From Streptomonospora sp. PA3 (GTDB taxonomy: Bacteria > Actinomycetota > Actinomycetes > Streptosporangiales > Streptosporangiaceae): DNA of 64,000 nt. Shown piece by piece: positions 8,343 through 16,553 of this stretch. A program made the translations under genes and the position numbers. The stretch lies in assembly GCF_009728995.1 (NCBI RefSeq), contig NZ_VTZW01000009.1, positions 303,429 to 367,428 on the forward strand, in the 5' to 3' direction. Below the pieces are notes generated by a model. The model saw nothing but the letters and a program-made list of their open reading frames with translations, ran no database searches and was not told where the DNA came from. The first letter of the stretch is position 1, and each line of letters begins with the position of its first letter.

Positions 8343-9878
8343 ATGGCACCTGACGTCCCCCCTCCGATCCCGCAAGCCGAGACTTCGACGCAGCGCACCC
8401 CCGACCGGATCTCCGCGGTGCTGGGCAACGCCACCCTGCTCGGCATCGGCTACCTGCTGATGCGCCGGCCGCGCACGGCGATCGTGTCACTGCTCGGATC
8501 GATCGCCCTGCTGGCGCTCGTCGCCGTCTTCCCCCACATGCTCGTGTGGAGGCTGCTCCTGGCGCTCTGGTGGGCGGCGCTGGTCCTGCACACCTGGCGA
8601 TCGGCATCCCGCGCGTCCGGTGAGCGGCCGGGCCCGCGCGGCGGGCGGAACCCGGTGTGGCGCGACCGCGTCCTCACGGCGGTCTGCCTGGTACTCGTCA
8701 CGCCGGCATGGCTGCTCTTGGACACCTGGGCGATCGCGCGCGACGCCGCGGCCGCGCACGCCGGCGGCGACTGCGATCGCGCGGTGGGCTCGTTGCGCTG
8801 GCTCGGCGCCGCCCACGGTCTGGTCGACGGCTCGGCGACCGCCCGCGGCCAAGAGGAGCGGGAGGCCTGCGAACTGCTGCTGGCCGCCCTCGACGCATCG
8901 GATTCCGCGGCGGGGGCCGAGCAGCTCGGCGCGTATCTGGAGCATCCCGGCGCCCTGTGGGACGGAGCCGGGCCCAAGCGCGCCGAACTCCTGCTCGACG
9001 AGGTCCTGCGAAGCGACCCCGATCCGCGGGAGCAGGAGGTGCCCGACGCCGGCGACCCGGCGCCGGCCACGGTGGATGAGGCGTTCACGCAGCTCTCCGC
9101 GACGCTTGAGGACACACCCGGCGAGAGCCGGCGCGTCAGAGCCGTCGCGGAGTCGTTCCTCGCCGACCTCGCCGACGTCCCGCCGTGCAAGGCCACAGCG
9201 ATCGACAGCGTGCTGCACGCGCGGACCTGGCAGTCGCCGGCGCTGGCCGAACCGATGGCGTCGGCGGCCGATCAGGTGCCGGTGCGCAAGTTCGATTGCG
9301 CGGAGGCCCTCACCGCGACCAACCCGGAGGCGGCGGGCCCGGTCTACCAGGACCTGGTGCAGACCCACCCCGAACACGAACTGGCGGCAGACGCCACCGA
9401 GGGCCTACTCGCCGGGGGCGCATACTGCGACCACCCGGCCGCCTATCCCGACGCGCCGGCCTACAAGGGCGCCGGTCCGCACGCGATGCGGACGCTGGGG
9501 ATGGACCCCGACGAGTACGGCTTCCCGGACTCCTGGCGGGCCGGCGCCGTCGCCGAAACGGTCCTGGTGACCTGCGTCGAAGGCCCCGACAAGGGCGGCT
9601 ACCAGCAGACCTGCCACTACGATCCCGGTGCGGACCAACTGCTGTCGCCGTTCCAGCAGTCGGCGAAGGTCGACTTCTATGCCAGCAGGTTCACCGTCAA
9701 GGCGTACTCGTTGAAGACCGGCGAGCCGGTGGCGGACTACAGCGCGGAGATCGGCGATCCGTGCCCCGCGGTGCTCGAGTACGAGACCTCCCCCTACCTC
9801 GACATAGTGCCGGGCGAATACGAGTCCGACTTCACCGACGCGGAGGCCCGCTCCATCTTCGATCGCCTCATGGACTGA
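8343..9878 (+). CDS. Membrane protein of unknown function
   Basis: This is a 511-residue protein not recognised by name. A Pro-rich N-terminus is followed by three hydrophobic segments between about residues 35 and 130 (GYLLMRRPRTAIVSLLG, MLVWRLLLALWWAAL, TAVCLVLVTPAWLLL). A long extracytoplasmic region of acidic alpha-helical repeat character follows (LEHPGALWD, VYQDLVQTHPEHELAADATE), reminiscent of TPR-like packing. Several Cys residues lie in the last 150 residues. The ATG at 8343 is chosen because protein-like sequence begins there. It lies 206 nt downstream of the phosphotransferase in the same direction. Confidence 0.72.
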   Translation: MAPDVPPPIPQAETSTQRTPDRISAVLGNATLLGIGYLLMRRPRTAIVSLLGSIALLALVAVFPHMLVWRLLLALWWAALVLHTWRSASRASGERPGPRGGRNPVWRDRVLTAVCLVLVTPAWLLLDTWAIARDAAAAHAGGDCDRAVGSLRWLGAAHGLVDGSATARGQEEREACELLLAALDASDSAAGAEQLGAYLEHPGALWDGAGPKRAELLLDEVLRSDPDPREQEVPDAGDPAPATVDEAFTQLSATLEDTPGESRRVRAVAESFLADLADVPPCKATAIDSVLHARTWQSPALAEPMASAADQVPVRKFDCAEALTATNPEAAGPVYQDLVQTHPEHELAADATEGLLAGGAYCDHPAAYPDAPAYKGAGPHAMRTLGMDPDEYGFPDSWRAGAVAETVLVTCVEGPDKGGYQQTCHYDPGADQLLSPFQQSAKVDFYASRFTVKAYSLKTGEPVADYSAEIGDPCPAVLEYETSPYLDIVPGEYESDFTDAEARSIFDRLMD

Positions 9879-10040
9879 CCGTTCTCCCGCTGATCGACCC
9901 GTGGCGGTCCGTGGCGGCGGTCTCCCACCATCGGGGGACGGCGGCACGGCGCCGGCGCGCTCGTCGGCGGCGAGGCGTCCCTCGAAGCGCGGACACAGCG
10001 GGGCCCGCTGCGGCCCACCCCCGGGGGCGGACCGCGGCGG

Positions 10041-11210
10041 TCAGGACAGCCGCACCGGCAGGCTCTCCAGAGCGCGCGCCGGTCCGGGCCGCCAGGCGGG
10101 GGGCGCCTCGGGGTGGGCGAGGGCGAGGCCGGGGAAGCGGCGCAGCAGCTCGGTGAAGACGATCTGCAGCTCGGCGCGGGCCAGGGCGGCGCCCAGGCAG
10201 TAGTGGATGCCGTGCCCGAAGGCGAGATGGTCGCTGCGCCCGCGGTCCAGCCGCAGCTTCGAGGGCTCGGCGAAGACGCGCGGGTCGCGGTTGCCGCCGA
10301 AGTACAGCGGCATCACCGGCTCATCGGCCGGGATGGCGACCCCGCCCAGCTCCACCGGCTCCAGCGTGTAGCGGAACACGCCGACGTCGGCGGCCCCGTT
10401 GTAGCGCAGGAACTCCTCGACCGCATCGGCCACGCGCTCGGGCTCGGCGGTCAGGCGCTCCCGCTGCTCGGGATGGGTGAGCACCAGAAGCGCGCCGGCG
10501 GAGATCACCGCGACGGTGGTCTCATGCCCGGCCAGCAGGATGCTCACCGCCAGCGACACCGTCTCGGCCTCGGTCAGCTCGTCGTGGGCGACGAGGGCGG
10601 ACAGCAGGTCCTCGCCGGGCTCGGCGCGTTTGGCCGCGATCAGCTCCCGGATGTAGGCCACCAGTCCGCGGGAGCCGGCGGCCATGGTCTCCAGGTCCGG
10701 TCCGCCCAGGCTGCGCGACCACCGGCGCCAGTGCTCCTGGTCCTCCAGGGGCACGCCGAGGAGTTCGCAGATGACCCGGATCGGCAGCGGGTAGGCCAGG
10801 TCGGCGACCAGGTCGGCCTCCTGCGGCAGAGCGTCGAGCAGCTCGCCGGTGATCTCGCGGATGCGCGGCTTGAGCCGCTCCACGCGGCGGAAGGTGAACT
10901 CCCGGGACACCAGCCGGCGCAGCCGCGTGTGGTCCGGCGGGTCCTGGGCGCCCAGCGCCGCCATGAAGTAGGGGCGGACGTCCTCGGGGATCCCCGCCGC
11001 GCCCGAGAGGTCGAGCTTGGTCTGCTTGTTCGCGTCGTTGCTGAACCGGGGGTCGGTCAGCACCGTCATGATCTCGTCGTGCCCGGTGACCAGGTGGATC
11101 GAGGTGCCGTCGAAGTACGAGGCGGTCTTGACCGCGGGCCCTTCGCACAGCTTCTCCAGCGCGGCGTCGCGATCGGGCGAGGTAAGGGCGGAGATCAGGT
11201 CGACGTCCAC
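10041..11210 (-). CDS. Cytochrome P450
   Basis: This is a 389-residue soluble class I bacterial P450. The I-helix oxygen-binding motif is LLAGHETTV, the K-helix region is AVEEFLRY, and the heme-binding loop FGHGIHYCLG has its Cys thiolate at about residue 338. The C-helix HTRLRRLVSREFT is also typical. The GTG start at 11210 follows GGAGG. It resembles CYP105/107-type actinobacterial P450s that hydroxylate xenobiotics or secondary metabolites with partner ferredoxins. No ferredoxin gene is adjacent. It is divergent from a TetR gene. It lies 11 kb from the polyketide cluster with unrelated genes between, so membership of the cluster is doubtful. Confidence 0.95.
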   Translation of the reverse strand: MDVDLISALTSPDRDAALEKLCEGPAVKTASYFDGTSIHLVTGHDEIMTVLTDPRFSNDANKQTKLDLSGAAGIPEDVRPYFMAALGAQDPPDHTRLRRLVSREFTFRRVERLKPRIREITGELLDALPQEADLVADLAYPLPIRVICELLGVPLEDQEHWRRWSRSLGGPDLETMAAGSRGLVAYIRELIAAKRAEPGEDLLSALVAHDELTEAETVSLAVSILLAGHETTVAVISAGALLVLTHPEQRERLTAEPERVADAVEEFLRYNGAADVGVFRYTLEPVELGGVAIPADEPVMPLYFGGNRDPRVFAEPSKLRLDRGRSDHLAFGHGIHYCLGAALARAELQIVFTELLRRFPGLALAHPEAPPAWRPGPARALESLPVRLS

Positions 11211-11330
11211 GGGCCGCCTCCGGTATCCATATGAACAGTTCGGATTTATGTTTACAACGAACCATGCCGCGGCCGCGGCGTCAAGTAACTTTGATGACCG
11301 GCCGAACAGACCGTTCTCCCTGGAGGTGCC

Positions 11331-11942
11331 GTGCCCTCGTTCAGCTCCGCCGAGCGGGAGCGGATCACCGCCCGACTGCGTGCCGCCGGCGCCGAGCTTT
11401 TCGCCCGGCAGGGGCTTCGCAAAACCACGCTGGAGGACCTGACGGGCCCTGCCGGGATCTCCAAAGCCGGCTTCTACTCCTTCTTCGACAGCAAGGAGGC
11501 CCTCTTCCTGGACCTGATGCTGGAGCAGGCCGGGGAGATCGGGTCCCGGCTGACGGCGGCCGCCACCGGACCGTCCGACACCCGCGAGGGGATCGCCGCA
11601 CTGCTGCGCGAGATCCTGACCGTGCTGGAGACCAACCCGCTCTACCGCCGCCTGCTCGCCAACCCCGAGGAGATGCGCGCGGTCCAGGCCCGGATGGGCG
11701 ACGCGGAGGCCGACCGCGCGAGCCGGGCGCTGCTGCGGCCGCTGACCGACTTCATCGCCTCCGCCCAAAGCGAGGGCCGGATCGTCGACGCCGAGCCCGG
11801 GGCCGTCCTCGGCGTGCTGCGCACCGCCCTCCTGCCCGCCCTGCACCGCGACGAACTGGCCCCCGACACCTATGCCGCAACCATGGACCTGCTGATCCGC
11901 ACGATCGCCGTCGGACTCACGGCGCCCGAGGCCACGAGCTAG
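11331..11942 (+). CDS. TetR/AcrR family transcriptional regulator
   Basis: This is a 203-residue regulator with an N-terminal helix-turn-helix (EDLTGPAGISKAGFYSFFDS, about residues 35-60) and a helical ligand domain. The GTG start follows TGGAGG at ideal spacing. It is divergent from the P450 gene across 120 bp that is locally AT-richer than its surroundings, so it probably controls the P450. No perfect long palindrome was found in that interval. Confidence 0.92.
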   Translation: MPSFSSAERERITARLRAAGAELFARQGLRKTTLEDLTGPAGISKAGFYSFFDSKEALFLDLMLEQAGEIGSRLTAAATGPSDTREGIAALLREILTVLETNPLYRRLLANPEEMRAVQARMGDAEADRASRALLRPLTDFIASAQSEGRIVDAEPGAVLGVLRTALLPALHRDELAPDTYAATMDLLIRTIAVGLTAPEATS

Positions 11943-12072
11943 CCGGTCGGCCGCTCCGGTCGCCTCCCATGCGGCCGGTCCGCCGCGGCGCGCTCCGTCC
12001 TCGGGACAGGCCGGTGGCGGCCTCCGGCTGCGGCGGTGCCGGCCGCCGCCACCGCGTTCCCGTCCGGCCGCC

Positions 12073-12798
12073 TCACCAGGGGACGGCGCCCTCGTCGTCG
12101 AAGAACCCGCCGCGCGGCCCGTCGTCGGGCAGGGTGGCGAGCCGGATCGCGATGGCCGCGCCCTGCTCCGGTGTCCGCGGCGCGTTGAAGCCGGTGAAGT
12201 CGGTCGCCACGTAGCCGGGGCAGGCGGCGTTGACGATGATGTCCGTGTCGGCCAGTCGGCGGGCGTACTGGGCCGTGATGCTGTTGAGCAGTGTCTTCGA
12301 CGGCGCGTATGCGGCCATGATGGGGCCGGTCTGCAGCGTCAGCGAGCCCATGTTGCTCGACATGTTGACGATGCGCGGCGAAGGCGCGCGGCGCAGCAGC
12401 GGGAGCATCGCGTTCGTCACCCGGACGGCTCCGAACACGTTCGTGTCCAGGACCGTGCGGAGGACGTCGAGGTCGAGCGTCGTGGGGTCCTGTGCGCCGC
12501 CGTCGGTCCGGCCGGCGATGCCCGCGTTGTTGACGAGCACGTCGAGCCGTCCGGCCGTGCGCTCGATGCTCGCCGCAGCCGCGGCGGCGCTGGCGTCGGA
12601 GGTGACGTCGAGGGCGACCCCGAACGCGTCGACGCCCGCGGCCCTCAGGGCCTCGACGGCCGCCTCGCGCCCGGCCTCGTCGCGCGCGCCCACTGCCACT
12701 GTGCAGCCGATCGCCCCGAGCCCCCGTGCGATGGCGAAGCCGATCCCCTTGTTCGCGCCGGTCACCAGCGCGGTCTTCGTGTTGTTCACGCTGTCCAT
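12073..12798 (-). CDS. Short-chain dehydrogenase/reductase
   Basis: This is a 241-residue classical SDR, a cytosolic NAD(P)H oxidoreductase. The cofactor motif TGANKGIG lies near residue 12, with NNAG near residue 85 and a catalytic Ser...Tyr-x-x-x-Lys (NMSSNMGS, then YAPSK). It resembles plant and bacterial carbonyl reductases of the (-)-menthone reductase type. The ATG at 12798 (MDSVNN) is the first sensible start, and its ribosome binding site is weak. It is divergent from a LysR gene with a dyad between them, so LysR control is likely (inference). The substrate is unknown. Confidence 0.92.
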   Translation of the reverse strand: MDSVNNTKTALVTGANKGIGFAIARGLGAIGCTVAVGARDEAGREAAVEALRAAGVDAFGVALDVTSDASAAAAAASIERTAGRLDVLVNNAGIAGRTDGGAQDPTTLDLDVLRTVLDTNVFGAVRVTNAMLPLLRRAPSPRIVNMSSNMGSLTLQTGPIMAAYAPSKTLLNSITAQYARRLADTDIIVNAACPGYVATDFTGFNAPRTPEQGAAIAIRLATLPDDGPRGGFFDDEGAVPW

Positions 12799-12844
12799 GC
12801 TGGGCGAGCCGTGCTCGCGCGTCCAAGACCGATTGGGCACGCTG

Positions 12845-12863
12845 TGATACTCGCCGGGTATCA
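12845..12863. promoter_or_regulatory. LysR-type operator dyad
   Basis: The perfect interrupted palindrome TGATAC-N7-GTATCA contains the LysR-box T-N11-A (T12848 to A12860). It sits between the divergent SDR and LysR genes, 17 nt before the LysR start codon, a standard position for autoregulation and activation of the neighbour. Confidence 0.72.
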
Positions 12864-12880
12864 GACGGTAGGCTGCGCCT

Positions 12881-13774
12881 GTGGACGATCTGGAGACCCG
12901 CGAGCTGCGGTACTTCGTCGCCGTCGCCGAGGAACTGCACTTCGGGCGCGCCGCCGGACGGCTCGGGATCGCGCAGCCGCCGCTGTCCCGTGCGATCCGC
13001 CGGCTGGAGCAGCGGCTCGGCGTCCGCCTCCTCGACCGGGACCGCCGCACAGTGGCGCTCACGGACGCCGGCAGGGTGCTCCTGCGGGAGTCCCGGGCGG
13101 CCCTCGACGCCGTCGCGGCCGCCGCACGCCGGACGCGGCGCGCCGGGGACGCCAAGCGGCCGCTGGTGCTCGCGACCAAGGCCGGGGCCTCCCACGAGCT
13201 GCTGCGGCGGCTCCTCGACGGCGTCGCCGGCGATCCCGGTGCGGCGCCGGTCGAGGTCCTGCTGTGCGAGGTCGGCGAGCAGGCGGGGCTGCTTCGCGGC
13301 GGGCACGCCGACGTGGCGCTCATGCACCGCCCGTTCGACGACCTCGCCGGGTTCGACACCGAGGTCCTCGACGTCGAAGGCCAGGTCGCGATCCTTCCCG
13401 CGCAGCATCCCCTCGCCGCACGCGGCCGGCTCACGATGGCGGAGGTCCAGAACGTAGCCGACCTGCCGATCGCCCGCTGGCCCCGGCTCGACGGTTCCTA
13501 CCCGGACGGCCCCGGACCCGAGGTGCGCACCCAGTCGCAGCTCGCCCAACTCGTGGCGCTCGGCCGGACCCTGCTCGTCATCCCCGCCTCCAGCCGCGCC
13601 TGGCAGTGGCCCGAGCACGTCGCGGTGCCCGTCGTCGACGCGCCGCAGGTCACCACGGTCATCGCATGGCCGCCGAGCAGCCGCTCGCCGGCGGTCGCCT
13701 CCCTCGTCCGCGCAGCGGCCGGACTCCGCGGCACCCCGCCCGCCTCGACCGGCGACCGCACCCCGTCCGGCTAG
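12881..13774 (+). CDS. LysR family transcriptional regulator
   Basis: This is a 297-residue regulator. The N-terminal winged helix (about residues 1-65: ELRYFVAVAEELHFGRAAGR, PPLSRAIRRLE) is followed by a periplasmic-binding-like effector domain. The GTG start is used, with no strong Shine-Dalgarno. It is divergent from the SDR gene. Its TAG stop overlaps the stop of the convergent membrane-protein gene within the tetranucleotide CTAG. The C-terminal effector domain is short and the ligand is unknown. Confidence 0.94.
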   Translation: MDDLETRELRYFVAVAEELHFGRAAGRLGIAQPPLSRAIRRLEQRLGVRLLDRDRRTVALTDAGRVLLRESRAALDAVAAAARRTRRAGDAKRPLVLATKAGASHELLRRLLDGVAGDPGAAPVEVLLCEVGEQAGLLRGGHADVALMHRPFDDLAGFDTEVLDVEGQVAILPAQHPLAARGRLTMAEVQNVADLPIARWPRLDGSYPDGPGPEVRTQSQLAQLVALGRTLLVIPASSRAWQWPEHVAVPVVDAPQVTTVIAWPPSSRSPAVASLVRAAAGLRGTPPASTGDRTPSG

Positions 13775-14415
13775 ACAGCCCCTGTGGAGACGGCCGCCGC
13801 CCGGTGCCAGGCGCGCCAGGCGAGCAGGGCGAAGGGCACGATCACCAGCAGGTCGGCGAGATAAGCCACCCATTCGAGACGAAGGGCACGGCCCAGCGGA
13901 AATGTGATGGCGGCCAAGCAGATCAGCGCGGCCACCCACCATGGCGACATCCGGGTCCACCAAAGGAGTATGCCGAATACGAACAGTGCCAACGGAAAAA
14001 CCGGGCCCGGCAGCCAAAGCACGAGAAGGCTTTGCGGCGGGTAGTCGCCGAATCGCGCCAGCCCGGACCGTTCCGCCATGCCGAATACCCCTTCGAAGAA
14101 CCCCTGCAGCCCGAAGGCGATGCTGCCGAACATCCCGATCAGCAGTACCAGCAGCCACAACCCGGCGATCCGGGGGATCCGCTCGCGCAACCGCTCGTAT
14201 TCGCCCAGCAGTCCGTACACCCACGGCACCATTGCCAGCGCGATCAGAATTCCGCCGTTTACTCCGTAATGTCCGCCGGTCCAGAAGAACGGCGACGCGG
14301 CGAAGATCAGCGGGCCCAGGATGAGGGCCGCCGCCTGCAATCGTTGCACGAGCATGGCGGCAGAGTATGGGCGGTCCCACCGGCCCACAAGCGCACTCTC
14401 GGGCGCGGGCGTCAT
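13771..14415 (-). CDS. Multi-pass membrane protein, unknown function
   Basis: This is a 214-residue protein with six or more predicted membrane helices (e.g. LQAAALILGPLIFAASP, GLWLLVLLIGMFGSIAFGL, LWLPGPVFPLALFVFGILLW). No catalytic motif is seen. The start is ambiguous. The ATG at 14415 adds 20 polar residues before the first helix, while the ATG at 14355 (MLVQRLQ) begins just before it. Neither has a clear ribosome binding site. The local GC is somewhat lower than in the neighbours. It is convergent with the LysR gene. Confidence 0.75.
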   Translation of the reverse strand: MTPAPESALVGRWDRPYSAAMLVQRLQAAALILGPLIFAASPFFWTGGHYGVNGGILIALAMVPWVYGLLGEYERLRERIPRIAGLWLLVLLIGMFGSIAFGLQGFFEGVFGMAERSGLARFGDYPPQSLLVLWLPGPVFPLALFVFGILLWWTRMSPWWVAALICLAAITFPLGRALRLEWVAYLADLLVIVPFALLAWRAWHRAAAVSTGAV

Positions 14416-14480
14416 CCGGTTCGGAGCCTATCGGTTCGCGGTGGATCCGCCGCATGATGAGCCGGGACCGCGCCGGTCGA

Positions 14481-16307
14481 TCAGCGCAGCCGCGCCTTCG
14501 CCCGCGCGAGGTTCACCCCGCTGGCGACGACGCCGATGTGGCTGAACGCCTGCGGGAAGTTGCCCATGAAATCCCCGGTCGAGGGATCGATCTGCTCGGA
14601 GAGCAGCCCCAGTGGGCTCGCCCGATCGCACAGCGACCGGTACAGCCGTTCGGCCTCCTCCACCCGGCCCTGCAGCGCGAGGTTGTCCACGAGCCAGAAG
14701 CTGCAGAGCACGAACGCGCCCTCGTCGCCGGGAAGCCCGTCGGTCGACGCTTCATGGAGGTACCGGTACAGCAGGCCGTCTCCGGCCGAGAGCCGGTCGG
14801 CGATCGCGGCCGCGGTGGCGACCGCGCGCGGGTGGTCGGCGGGGACCACCTGCCTGAGGGGGAGCGCGAGCAGGCTCGCGTCCAGGCCGCCGCTACCGTC
14901 GAGGTGTTCGCGGAAGGTCTGCGCGTCCTCGTCCCAGGACTCCTCCAGGACGAGCCGGCGCAGCTTGTCGGCGGACGCCCGCCAGGCCGCGATCGGTCCG
15001 GGCAGACCGAGCCGTTCACCCATCGCGGCGGCCCGGTCCGAAGCCACCTGGCACATGCCGGCCGAATAGGTGAACACCCTGCCCTCGCTGCGCACCTCCC
15101 AGATGCCCTGGTCCGGTTGCCGCCACGCCGCCCCCGCGGTGTCGGCGAGTCCACTCAGGCGGGCCCACATCTCCGGCTCCAGCGTGCCCCCGGCCTTCAG
15201 CCACTGGTCGGCGCAGTCCAGCACCTCGCCGTAGAGGTCGTGCTGGAGCTGGTCGGCGGCACCGTTGCCCCACCGCACCGGGGCGGAGCCCCGATAGCCC
15301 GCCAACTCGGTGTCCACGAGCTCGTCGGGCACCGCGCCGCCGTCGATGCGGTACATGATCCGCGGCGTCCGGCTCTGTTCGAAGGCGTCGAGGACCCACC
15401 CCAGGAAGCCGTCGGCTTCATCGGCGAAACCGATCCGGCGCAGCGCGAACACGGTGTAGGCCGCGTCGCGGATCCATGTGTAGCGGTAGTCCCAGTTGCG
15501 GACCCCGCCGATCGGAGCCGGCAGCGAGGACGTCGGCGCCGCGACCAGGGCGCCGTTGACCCAGTCGTCGCACAGTTTCAGGGTGATCGCCGCGCGCCGG
15601 ACCAGCGCCTCCTCGGGGCCGCGGTAATCGAAGCGCGCCATCCACCGGCGCCACGCCTCGGCCGTGTCCAGCAGCATCCGCTCGGCGCCGACCCGGTGGT
15701 GGCGGCGCACGCGCCCCCAGGACAGCACCAGGTCCAGGCGCTCGCCGCGATGCAGCTCGTAGGTGCCGTCCAGGCCGCTGAGGGGGCGGTTCGAGCGCAG
15801 ATGCAACCGCAGATCCGGCCGCCCCGCGACGTCCAGCTCCAGTCCGCCGGAAACCGGGCGCACCTGCGCGCCGCCGCGGGGGTGCATGGCCACGCGCAGG
15901 CGGACGTCGCCGTCCAGGACCACGGCGGAACGCACGAGCTCCGCTCGCTGTGCGGGTGCGTCGTCGGCGAGGTCGGCGCCCGAGCGCAGCGCCAGCGCGT
16001 CGGTGACGCGGACCCGGCCCGCGGGGCCCTCCAGTTCGGTGGCCAGGACCGCCGTGTCGGGCTCGTAGCGCTGCCGGGCCTGCACGACCACATCCGGCTG
16101 GACGGTGAAATGCCCGCCCCGCTCGCGATCCAGCAGGCCGCAGAACGGCGGTTCGGAGTCGAAGCGGGGCAGGCACAGCCACGGGACGGATCCGTCGAGG
16201 CCCACCAGCGCTGCGGTCGCGCCGTCGCCGATGAGACCGAGATCCTCCAGGGGCAGGTAGCCGTCGCGCCGGCGCACCGGCCGAAACGGCGGATCGGGAT
16301 CCAGCAT
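14481..16307 (-). CDS. Glycoside hydrolase family 15 (glucoamylase/trehalase-like)
   Basis: This is a 608-residue enzyme with no signal peptide, hence probably cytosolic. An N-terminal beta-sandwich (about residues 1-230, GYLPLEDLGLIGDGATAALV) is followed by an (alpha/alpha)6 barrel with NWDYRYTWIRDAAYTVFAL and DQGIWEVRSE, the second containing the catalytic acid Glu. The length and motifs match actinobacterial GH15 proteins that hydrolyse trehalose or alpha-1,4-glucosides. The ATG at 16307 follows GGAACGGAG. It is probably monocistronic. The substrate (trehalose or maltooligosaccharide) cannot be decided from the sequence. Confidence 0.93.
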   Translation of the reverse strand: MLDPDPPFRPVRRRDGYLPLEDLGLIGDGATAALVGLDGSVPWLCLPRFDSEPPFCGLLDRERGGHFTVQPDVVVQARQRYEPDTAVLATELEGPAGRVRVTDALALRSGADLADDAPAQRAELVRSAVVLDGDVRLRVAMHPRGGAQVRPVSGGLELDVAGRPDLRLHLRSNRPLSGLDGTYELHRGERLDLVLSWGRVRRHHRVGAERMLLDTAEAWRRWMARFDYRGPEEALVRRAAITLKLCDDWVNGALVAAPTSSLPAPIGGVRNWDYRYTWIRDAAYTVFALRRIGFADEADGFLGWVLDAFEQSRTPRIMYRIDGGAVPDELVDTELAGYRGSAPVRWGNGAADQLQHDLYGEVLDCADQWLKAGGTLEPEMWARLSGLADTAGAAWRQPDQGIWEVRSEGRVFTYSAGMCQVASDRAAAMGERLGLPGPIAAWRASADKLRRLVLEESWDEDAQTFREHLDGSGGLDASLLALPLRQVVPADHPRAVATAAAIADRLSAGDGLLYRYLHEASTDGLPGDEGAFVLCSFWLVDNLALQGRVEEAERLYRSLCDRASPLGLLSEQIDPSTGDFMGNFPQAFSHIGVVASGVNLARAKARLR

Positions 16308-16553
16308 GCCGTCTCCGTTCCCAGCCGGTCCCCGCCGGACGCATACCGCGGTGCCAGGCCCGGCGGTGAGCGGGACCGCGATGACGTCCCCGCGACGCCG
16401 GAGCCGCTCCCCGAGTCGCGCGAAGCAGCAGGGCCGTGTTCGTCCCTGCCTGTGCAGTACCCGGCGCGGATCCGGGATAAGCCCGCCGCCGGCCGCTGCT
16501 CGGGGATCGTCCACCGCGGTCGATCGCATGCCGCCGGAACCCGGTAGGGCGGC

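Noticed and set aside
10041..11942. P450/TetR pair as part of the polyketide cluster
   Set aside because: It is 10-11 kb away with SDR, GH15, exporter and other unrelated genes between, and there is no heptamer array upstream.
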